Assembly: GCA_945910815.1 (NCBI GenBank)
Contig: CAMDZD010000013.1
Span: 1 to 49,733, forward strand
Origin: an uncultured Clostridia bacterium
GTDB taxonomy: Bacteria > Bacillota > Clostridia > Oscillospirales > Ruminococcaceae
Reading direction: 5' to 3'
Length of the DNA: 49,733 bases
The position numbers and the translations under genes are program-made. The notes below the pieces were generated by a model. That model ran no database searches and was not told where the DNA came from. It worked only from the letters and a program-made list of their open reading frames with translations. This document shows positions 43,275 to 49,733 of the stretch, one piece after another (the stretch's first letter is position 1; each line of letters starts with the position of its first letter).

Positions 43275-45635
43275 ATGAAAAATGAAACTTTTATCCAGTT
43301 GAGAAAAAAGGCTCTTGAAAAATATTTTTCAGGTCTGAACGATATGCAGAAAAAAGCTGTCTTTCATGTCAATGGCTCTCTGCTCGTGCTTGCCGGTGCT
43401 GGAAGCGGAAAGACTACCGCTATTATTAACCGTATTATAAATCTTGTTAAATTCGGAAACGCTTATTATGATGAAGCTTCTGCCGGCAATGAATACGATG
43501 AAAAAATCATCAGAGATTATCTTGAGGGAAAACCTGTAAGCGATGACGATTTAAGAAATGCTGTTGCCGTTTCTCCCGTAAGTCCTTGGAATATACTTGC
43601 TATTACTTTTACAAACAAGGCAGCTGAAGAACTTAAAAAACGTCTTGAACTTAAACTCGGCAATGACGGATTAAATGTAAATGCATCAACTTTTCATTCC
43701 GCATGTGTCCGCATATTAAGAAGATATATTGACCGCCTCGGATTTCAGAATAATTTTACAATATATGATTCCGACGACAGTCAGAGAATGATTAAATCCG
43801 TTATGGAAGAACTTGAAATTCCCGAAAAGAATTTTCCTCCTAAAGCAATGCTTTCATATATAAGCTCCGCAAAGGACAAGCTCGAATCTCCTAAACACCT
43901 CCTTGAAAATGCCGGAAATGATTACCGTGCCAAAATGATTGCAAGAATTTATGCAAGCTATCAGATGCGTATGAAAGAGGCTAATGCTCTCGACTTTGAC
44001 GACATTATTCTTTTAACAGTCATGCTGTTTGAATCTCACCCTGATGTTCTTGAATATTACCGCAAAAAGTATAAATATATAATGGTAGATGAATATCAGG
44101 ATACAAACTATGCACAGTTCAAGCTTGTATGGCTCCTTGCATCAGGTCATAAAAATATATGCGTTGTCGGTGATGATGACCAGAGTATCTATAAATTCAG
44201 AGGTGCAGATATTAAAAATATCCTAAACTTTGAAAAGCATTTTGAAGGTGCGGAAGTAATAAAGCTTGAACAGAATTACCGTTCAACAAAAAATATCCTT
44301 GATTCCGCAAACTCCATAATTAAAAATAACACCAGCAGAAAACCAAAATCACTCTGGACTGATGACGAAAAGGGCAGTAAAATTATATGGTACAAGGCTC
44401 TTGATGAAAATGATGAATCTGACTTCGTTTCAAATCAGATTAAGGAGAATTTCTCAAAAAATAAAAAATACAGTTCAAATGCAATTCTTTACAGAATGAA
44501 TGCACAGTCAAATATAATTGAAAAATCTCTGATTAAAAACAAGATACCTTATAAAATATACGGCGGTATGAGATTCTTTGACAGAAAAGAAGTCAAGGAC
44601 GTTACAGCATATCTCAATGTCATAAACAATCCTTTTGATATGCTCCGTTTCAAGCGTATTGTAAACGAACCAAAAAGAGGTATCGGTGATGCTACTGTTT
44701 CGCTTATCGAGGAAATATGCCGTGACCTTAAAATCTCTCCGATTGATGTAATGAGAAATGCTTCGGAATATCCTCCGATTTCAAAAAAAGCTGTTCAGCT
44801 TAAAAACTTTGCATCAATTCTCGATAGCCTCATGGAAAAGCTTGAGACTACTCCGCTTCCCGAATTTATCGATGAAGTAATTTCAAAGACCGGCTATTTA
44901 AGCATGCTCCGCAATATGGGCGATGAAGGTGCTGACCGTCTCCAGAATATAGGTGAACTTAAAACAAATGCTGTTCAGTATCTTGAAAAAAATCCGGACG
45001 GCGGTCTTGACGGATTCCTTGAAGAAGTAGCTCTTTACAGTGAGGCTGACCGTGACAATTCAACTTCTGACCGTGTTGTCCTTATGACTGTACACTCCGC
45101 AAAGGGTCTTGAATTTGACAATGTATTCTTAGTAGGTCTCGAGGACGGACTTTTCCCGAGTTCACGCTCCTTTGATAATAATGATGACCTTGAGGAGGAA
45201 AGACGTCTTGCATATGTTGCTATAACACGTGCAAAAAAACAGCTCTATATTTCAAGTGCAAGCTCAAGAACCCTTTTCGGTCAGACACGTCAGAATATTA
45301 CTTCACGCTTTATAAAGGAACTTGATATGGAGCTTGTCGAAAAACATGAAAATTCTTCCATAAAGCTTAAAAATTCCTCCTATAAGGATATTTCCGCTGT
45401 TCAGTCGATACCTTTACAGCAACAGATTCTCAGAAACAGAGCAAATTCCGCAAAGGCTACGACTCAGAATACAGAGTTCAAACCCGGTGACAAGGTTATC
45501 AACAGAAGTTTCGGTGAAGGCACTGTTATTTCAATATCACAGCCCGACAGCAAAAATACTATCCTTGAAGTTTGTTTTGATAAGGTCGGAGTCAAGAGAA
45601 TGGCTTCCGGCTTTGTAAAGAAAAAAGAAAATTAA
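43275..45635 (+). CDS. pcrA: UvrD/PcrA-family DNA helicase
   Basis: 786 residues from ATG 43275 (MKNETFIQLRKK), with GGGG at 43264-43267 as the likely ribosome site; a TTG at 43242 in frame is less likely. Superfamily 1 motifs are complete: GAGSGKTTAI (motif I), TFTNKAA (Ia), VDEYQDTN (II), GDDDQSIYKFRGA (III), LEQNYRS (IV), TVHSAKGLEFDNVFLVG (V) and RLAYVAITRAKK (VI). It unwinds DNA 3' to 5' in repair and plasmid or phage replication. The C-terminal ~45 residues (GDKVINRSFGEGTVISI) are the PcrA Tudor-like domain. An 30-residue insert after motif I (YYDEASAGNEYDEK...) is longer than usual. Confidence 0.92.
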   Translation: MKNETFIQLRKKALEKYFSGLNDMQKKAVFHVNGSLLVLAGAGSGKTTAIINRIINLVKFGNAYYDEASAGNEYDEKIIRDYLEGKPVSDDDLRNAVAVSPVSPWNILAITFTNKAAEELKKRLELKLGNDGLNVNASTFHSACVRILRRYIDRLGFQNNFTIYDSDDSQRMIKSVMEELEIPEKNFPPKAMLSYISSAKDKLESPKHLLENAGNDYRAKMIARIYASYQMRMKEANALDFDDIILLTVMLFESHPDVLEYYRKKYKYIMVDEYQDTNYAQFKLVWLLASGHKNICVVGDDDQSIYKFRGADIKNILNFEKHFEGAEVIKLEQNYRSTKNILDSANSIIKNNTSRKPKSLWTDDEKGSKIIWYKALDENDESDFVSNQIKENFSKNKKYSSNAILYRMNAQSNIIEKSLIKNKIPYKIYGGMRFFDRKEVKDVTAYLNVINNPFDMLRFKRIVNEPKRGIGDATVSLIEEICRDLKISPIDVMRNASEYPPISKKAVQLKNFASILDSLMEKLETTPLPEFIDEVISKTGYLSMLRNMGDEGADRLQNIGELKTNAVQYLEKNPDGGLDGFLEEVALYSEADRDNSTSDRVVLMTVHSAKGLEFDNVFLVGLEDGLFPSSRSFDNNDDLEEERRLAYVAITRAKKQLYISSASSRTLFGQTRQNITSRFIKELDMELVEKHENSSIKLKNSSYKDISAVQSIPLQQQILRNRANSAKATTQNTEFKPGDKVINRSFGEGTVISISQPDSKNTILEVCFDKVGVKRMASGFVKKKEN

Positions 45636-45656
45636 GTAAAATTCCGGTTATTTCTG

Positions 45657-45685
45657 TTCACTTCATTTCAGAATTATGATATAAT
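45657..45685 (+). promoter_or_regulatory. sigma-A promoter for pyk
   Basis: TTCACT (45657-45662), 17-bp spacer, TATAAT (45680-45685). AAGGAG precedes the ATG at 45722. Confidence 0.55.
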
Positions 45686-45721
45686 AAATAATGTAATAAA
45701 ATAAAAGGAGATTTTTTTCTT

Positions 45722-47152
45722 ATGAGGAAAACTAAAATTATCTGTACTGTCGGCCCTGCTACCGATGACGAATCCGTTATGCGTGAGCTTATGGTCAACG
45801 GAATGAACGTTGCCCGTTTCAACTTCTCTCATGGCGACTATGCAACACACCAGAAACGCTTTGAACAGGTTGTCAAGCTCCGCAATGAACTTGACCTCCC
45901 TATTGCTACTCTTCTTGACACAAAAGGCCCTGAAATAAGACTCGGAAAATTTGCTGACAACAAACCCGTTGAAATTCATGACGATGACATTTATATACTG
46001 ACTGCCGATGATGTTATATGCGATGAAAAAAGAGGAAGTGTTTCTTTTAAAAACCTCCCCCGTGACGTAAGTGCCGGAACTCAGATTCTTATAAATGACG
46101 GCGTTATTGAACTCCGTGCAGAAAAGATTACCGGAAATGATATTATATGCCGTGTAATTCATGGCGGAACTCTTTCAAACAACAAGGGAATAAATGTCCC
46201 CGGAGCTAAACTCTCTATGCCGTATCTCAGCGACAACGATATGAATGACCTTGAATTTGGTGCTAAAATGGGATTTGATTTCATTGCGGCAAGCTTTGTG
46301 CGTTCGGCAGCTGATATAAATTACCTCCGCAAATTCACTAAGAGTCTTGGCTGGTTCGATGTGAAAATCATCGCTAAAATAGAAAATAATGACGGTGTTG
46401 AAAATATTGACGAAATTATAGAGGCTGCTGACGGAATTATGATTGCCAGAGGCGATATGGGCGTTGAAATTCCTTTTGAAAAAATCCCTGCTATTCAGAA
46501 ATCCCTTATATATAAGGGTTACCGTGCAGGAAAACAGGTAATTACTGCAACTCAGATGCTTGAATCTATGATTACAAATCCAAGACCTACAAGAGCCGAA
46601 ATTACTGACGTTGCAAATGCTATTTATGACGGTACAAGTGCAATTATGCTTTCAGGCGAAACCGCTGCCGGAGCATTCCCGATTGATACTGTTAAAACTA
46701 TGGCTCTTATAGCCGAAACTACTGAAAACAACATCGATTATAAACACCAGTTCTCAAATAACAGCAAGAGCGATTCAAATGAAAGCATTGCTGACGCTAT
46801 CGCACATGCTACTGTTACCACTGCCCACGACCTCAACGCTAAGGCTATTATTACGGTTACAAAGGGCGGAGGCACTGCAAGACTTATTTCAAAATACAGA
46901 CCGCAGGCTATGATTATCGGCTGTACTACAAGCGAAAAGGTATGCCGTCAGCTTAATATGAGCTGGGGCGTTACTCCATTTGTAATTGATGAAAAATCAA
47001 ATACTGATGAACTTTTTGCCGTTGCCGTTGAAACTGCTGAAAAACGCCGTCTCGTTGAAGCCGGTGATATTGCGGTAATAACAGCAGGTGTTCCGATAGG
47101 CGTTTCAGGCACTACAAATCTTATGAAAGTTGAAAAAGTAGGTCTCCACTGA
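45722..47152 (+). CDS. pyk: pyruvate kinase
   Basis: 476 residues. It converts PEP and ADP to pyruvate and ATP at the end of glycolysis. Blocks seen: TKIICTVGPATDDE, NGMNVARFNFSHG, DTKGPEIRLG, KIENNDGVENIDEI, MIARGDMGVEIPFEKIP, ATQMLESMITNPRPTRAE and DVANAIYDGTSAIMLSGETAAG, all with catalytic residues intact. The protein ends after the standard C domain (PIGVSGTTNLMKVEKVG), without the extra PEP-utilizer domain found in Bacillus Pyk. Monocistronic, ending at a terminator at 47171-47198. Confidence 0.98.
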   Translation: MRKTKIICTVGPATDDESVMRELMVNGMNVARFNFSHGDYATHQKRFEQVVKLRNELDLPIATLLDTKGPEIRLGKFADNKPVEIHDDDIYILTADDVICDEKRGSVSFKNLPRDVSAGTQILINDGVIELRAEKITGNDIICRVIHGGTLSNNKGINVPGAKLSMPYLSDNDMNDLEFGAKMGFDFIAASFVRSAADINYLRKFTKSLGWFDVKIIAKIENNDGVENIDEIIEAADGIMIARGDMGVEIPFEKIPAIQKSLIYKGYRAGKQVITATQMLESMITNPRPTRAEITDVANAIYDGTSAIMLSGETAAGAFPIDTVKTMALIAETTENNIDYKHQFSNNSKSDSNESIADAIAHATVTTAHDLNAKAIITVTKGGGTARLISKYRPQAMIIGCTTSEKVCRQLNMSWGVTPFVIDEKSNTDELFAVAVETAEKRRLVEAGDIAVITAGVPIGVSGTTNLMKVEKVGLH

Positions 47153-47170
47153 ACAGAATAAAAAAATTAA

Positions 47171-47198
47171 GGGTACTTTTTATCAAGTACCCTTTTTT
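47171..47198. terminator. terminator after pyk
   Basis: GGGTACTT (47171-47178) pairs with AAGTACCC (47185-47192), followed by T6. It overlaps the stop region of the convergent gene and may serve both. Confidence 0.88.
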
Positions 47199-48055
47199 CC
47201 TGATATAATTATGTAAATAAGTGTCAGAATAAATCCCGTTGCAAGTATTCCGATTTCAAATGCTGTAACAGTATCAACTATTCTGTACATATATGATGTA
47301 AATGCTGTGAAAATCTGTTCCTGTTTTATTACGAACGAATCAAAATATTTCGTTGAAGTAAGATATACGCATGGAACAAGTCCGATTACTGCACTTATCG
47401 TAAAGCCTGTGCCTGTCCAGTAAAGAATTTCTCTTTTATTTTTTATGCATAAAAGCAATAAAAGCAATATACAGAATATATCAGCACCGATACAGATATA
47501 TGTTATTTTATCGAGATATTTTATATATCTTCTTGCCTGTGAAAGAACGCCGTTTTTATTAAGAGTATCAAGCTTGAATATATCTGTATAGCTTATAACT
47601 GTGCTGTGGGCATTGCTTATTTCTTTTTGTAGCTTGTCATAATAAGAGGAATCCTTGACATAGCCGTTTTCTTCAGCATAATTGCTGAAAAAATCCGTTA
47701 TGTTTTTGTCAAGTGATTCAAAATCGGGCGAAACGCTGAATTTATCTGTATTTCCGTTAAGGTATTCAAAGCCTTCAATTACATTAAGCTTTACAATATT
47801 ATCGATATACTTTTCTGTAAGAACATCGGTATAGACTTCCGCAGGAATACCTGTTGAATTATATTTCTGCTTAAAATTCTTTTCAAGAAGGTTTTTTATT
47901 GTTTCGGAAATTTTCTTTTCGCTTATAATTTCAAGGCATGTCTGATTATTCAGAATAACTTTGTCCGCTGTTATGCAGATTACCGTTCCGAGCATTGAAA
48001 ATACAAGAATTATCGTAAGGAGAACGCATGGAATATAAGTTTTTGCACTTTTCAT
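47183..48055 (-). CDS. membrane protein of unknown function in the sortase operon
   Basis: 290 residues. One N-terminal membrane helix (CVLLTIILVFSMLGTVICI), an extracellular region of about 150 charged residues (KKISETIKNLLEKNFKQKYN...) with helical character, then three C-terminal helices (ICIGADIFCILLLLLLCI; FTISAVIGLVPCVYL; FEIGILATGFILTLIYIII). I do not recognise a named domain. It starts 3 bp after the sortase gene ends on the same strand, so it belongs to this operon and may assist surface-protein display. Confidence 0.75.
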   Translation of the reverse strand: MKSAKTYIPCVLLTIILVFSMLGTVICITADKVILNNQTCLEIISEKKISETIKNLLEKNFKQKYNSTGIPAEVYTDVLTEKYIDNIVKLNVIEGFEYLNGNTDKFSVSPDFESLDKNITDFFSNYAEENGYVKDSSYYDKLQKEISNAHSTVISYTDIFKLDTLNKNGVLSQARRYIKYLDKITYICIGADIFCILLLLLLCIKNKREILYWTGTGFTISAVIGLVPCVYLTSTKYFDSFVIKQEQIFTAFTSYMYRIVDTVTAFEIGILATGFILTLIYIIISGKKGT

Positions 48056-48058
48056 AAA

Positions 48059-48745
48059 TTATTCTCCTTTCGGCTCTGCATAGAATTTTTTATCGGTAAT
48101 TTTGCATACAGCACCTATACGCATATCAGAACCGCCAAGAATATCGGGCTTGCATGTATAAAGCGTAAGTATTTCCTCATCTTTCGGAACTACATATTTT
48201 TTATTTGTCTTTTTAAATTCTATAAGCTCATCGACTTCGTATGTAAATATGCCGTATTTTGTGCTTACTTCAACTTTATCGCCCTTTTCAAGCTTGTCAA
48301 GCTCCGAAAAAAATGTATTTACATGGGCGGAAATAACTGCATTTCCCTTTTCACCGCAAAGCACTGAATTTGATGCCTGACATGCTCCACGCTCAAACAA
48401 TTCGCTGTTGCTTCCCCAGTATACAGGAATATCAAGTTCAAATTTATCTGAAGAAATCTTTGCAAACTGTTCTCCGAATGACGGGCGAATTACTTCGCCC
48501 GTATCGGAAAATACGCTGTTATAATTGGTCTGTATATCATTTTCCTTAATATGAAGTCCTGCTGTAACTCCGCTTGTATCCGGAACTGTCTTCAGATTAT
48601 CCATAAATGCAAGATGAATATATGATGATATTTTATTATAGGGCTTTATCGCTCCTATAACTGATATTCCCGAACATATTGCAAATATAAATACCGGAGT
48701 AAGAACTGATAAAATTACATGTCCTGATTTTTTTCCGTTACTCAT
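48059..48745 (-). CDS. sortase
   Basis: 228 residues. An N-terminal membrane helix (VILSVLTPVFIFAICSGI) anchors it outside-facing. The sortase beta-barrel carries His in GNAVISAHVNTFF, the nucleophile Cys in ILTLYTCKP (TLxTC motif) and Arg in SDMRIGAVCKI, the complete catalytic triad. It would join LPxTG-like surface proteins to the wall or to each other. It overlaps the upstream hypothetical gene by eight bases and lies 3 bp from the next. The exact class is unclear; the short form resembles class D or E. Confidence 0.9.
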   Translation of the reverse strand: MSNGKKSGHVILSVLTPVFIFAICSGISVIGAIKPYNKISSYIHLAFMDNLKTVPDTSGVTAGLHIKENDIQTNYNSVFSDTGEVIRPSFGEQFAKISSDKFELDIPVYWGSNSELFERGACQASNSVLCGEKGNAVISAHVNTFFSELDKLEKGDKVEVSTKYGIFTYEVDELIEFKKTNKKYVVPKDEEILTLYTCKPDILGGSDMRIGAVCKITDKKFYAEPKGE

Positions 48746-49547
48746 GTTCTTTTTCGTCCTTTGATATTTTTCTGTAAATAAGATAAATTCCCGTTGCCGA
48801 TGCGATTATTCCGGCTGATACAAAAGCAAAAATCATTCTGTAATCATAGCCGGTATCTTCAACGATAACTCCCATACTTGACTGGTCAACGAGAACTCCC
48901 TCATCATTTCTGACTGACAATGAAACACTGTCATTTGTGATTTCGTCAATAGTCATATTAAGTCCCATCTGCTCTCCTGCCTCGGCAAAGCGTGAAAGAA
49001 GTTCGGTTTTATCATCTATGGGAAGTTGCTTTATAATGCTGTTGCGTTCCTCCGTTGAAAGGTTTTCAATAAAAGCACCTCTTTCGGATTCAGGAAGTGA
49101 ATTTATATATTCAGCTTTCTGGTCGATAGTCATATTGATGAAATCCGTATTCGTTTCGGATTTTGTTGTAGTTTCTGTTGTTACTGCTCCTGCCTGACTG
49201 CTTTCAGAGACGGTTGTTTCAGTCTGAACCGGTTCTTCTGACGGTTCGGATGGTGTATCAGTTATTCCGAAATATGCCTTAATCATTGAATCGGAATCTG
49301 TTCCGTAAAGGTGAAGCGTATCAATTATAATATCAAAATCTTCAGAAGTATATTTTTCCGGATTCGCATAGTAGGCATTATATGCCGACTGTATTGCCGA
49401 TTCTGATACGCCGTAACTTCTCGCAACTTCGGCACAGTCATCAACAGTTGCGGAATATGCACTCACTGACGGTAAAGCCATACTGCATAAAGCTGTAATA
49501 ACTGCTGTTATTCCTTTGATATAGTTTTTCATTAGTGTTGTCCTCAC
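48738..49547 (-). CDS. secreted, membrane-anchored protein in the sortase operon
   Basis: 269 residues. A signal peptide (MRTTLMKNYIKGITAVITALCSMALPSVSAYSA) is followed by a helical segment (EVARSYGVSESAIQSAYNAYYAN), a Ser/Thr/Glu-rich linker (about 95-130), a second helical domain (MTIDQKAEYINSLPESERGAF...) and a C-terminal membrane helix with a charged tail (FAFVSAGIIASATGIYLI, then YRKISKDEKEHE). No LPxTG motif is obvious before the helix, so anchoring is by the membrane. As first gene of the operon it could be a sortase substrate or partner. A perfect promoter precedes it. Confidence 0.75.
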   Translation of the reverse strand: MRTTLMKNYIKGITAVITALCSMALPSVSAYSATVDDCAEVARSYGVSESAIQSAYNAYYANPEKYTSEDFDIIIDTLHLYGTDSDSMIKAYFGITDTPSEPSEEPVQTETTVSESSQAGAVTTETTTKSETNTDFINMTIDQKAEYINSLPESERGAFIENLSTEERNSIIKQLPIDDKTELLSRFAEAGEQMGLNMTIDEITNDSVSLSVRNDEGVLVDQSSMGVIVEDTGYDYRMIFAFVSAGIIASATGIYLIYRKISKDEKEHE

Positions 49548-49588
49548 TTTTCTTTATATTTTTCAGGAAAAATTTTTTCCATAAAAAT

Positions 49589-49617
49589 ATTATATCCGCA
49601 TTTCAACTGCAAGTCAA
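49589..49617 (-). promoter_or_regulatory. sigma-A promoter for the sortase operon
   Basis: On the minus strand TTGACT (49617-49612), 17-bp spacer, TATAAT (49594-49589). Confidence 0.75.
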
Positions 49618-49648
49618 GTGGAAAAATATGAAAATCTGAAAAAATTTT

Positions 49649-49674
49649 CGGCACGGAATTTTATTTCCGTGCCG
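49649..49674. terminator. hairpin, likely terminator of a gene outside the window
   Basis: CGGCACGGAA (49649-49658) pairs with TTCCGTGCCG (49665-49674) around TTTTAT; U-rich tails on both strands are weak. Confidence 0.5.
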
Positions 49675-49733
49675 TTATTATAGTGAACGCATAAAATAAT
49701 TTGATTTTGACAAACAGATTCATAAGTGATATA

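Overview
The window is AT-rich DNA from a spore-lineage Firmicute, most likely a Ruminococcus-like member of the Oscillospirales. Supporting signs are a BspA-type leucine-rich-repeat protein ending in a dockerin-like calcium repeat after Thr-rich linkers, an S-box riboswitch on metK, a formate-THF ligase, TTGACA/TATAAT promoters with strong AGGAGG ribosome sites, and a sporulation regulator gene (spoIIID). Assignment to genus is inference.

The main result is that bases 41-20554 form a roughly 20.5-kb integrated element that splits spoIIID in two. The first 55 bases encode the helix-turn-helix of SpoIIID up to ...STVHKDV. The last third of the gene, starting TVHKDVSERLPEINKQL, lies at 20552-20734. 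The 15-bp sequence GTACATAAAGATGTA occurs at both joints (41-55 and 20555-20569) in the same codon phase, so removing one copy plus the element restores an uninterrupted SpoIIID frame. A large serine recombinase of the SpoIVCA/phage-integrase family ends 25 bp from the right joint, preceded by a 48-codon ORF and a sequence resembling a mother-cell sigma-E promoter. This is the architecture of the sigK skin element and of the SPbeta/spsM system, but in spoIIID.

Element cargo, left to right: AAA-ATPase/PD-(D/E)XK protein A; an orphan D12-class adenine methyltransferase on the minus strand; a repeat-rich 870-bp spacer; a small resolvase/invertase; an XRE regulator (minus); AAA/PD-(D/E)XK protein B; a class III-like Fic protein; a relic of a third AAA/PD-(D/E)XK copy; a small unknown protein; an operon of LRR-dockerin protein, SH3 lipoprotein and HipA-like kinase; an AAA/DUF4143 ATPase; a second HipA-like kinase; a membrane GGDEF protein (minus); and the recombination module. 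No phage structural genes are seen. The element also carries a striking nucleotide signal: GGGGTA (often GGGGTATC) occurs about 38 times on the + strand and once on the - strand inside it, in all reading frames, in intergenic DNA and antisense to the XRE gene. I found only 2 (+) and 1 (-) in the remaining 29 kb.

From 20.7 kb on the DNA is ordinary chromosome: a vWA lipoprotein; a solute-binding lipoprotein and VanY-like protein (minus); a TSCPD/YdcF pair; a MoxR-DUF58-transglutaminase-DUF308 operon; upp and rpiB; tsaB and tsaE; fhs; a Zur-controlled znuACB zinc-import operon; an ECF sigma/putative anti-sigma pair; metK under a SAM-I riboswitch; a PcrA/UvrD helicase; pyruvate kinase; and a sortase operon. 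All counts and comparisons were made by eye from the sequence; no database search was run.
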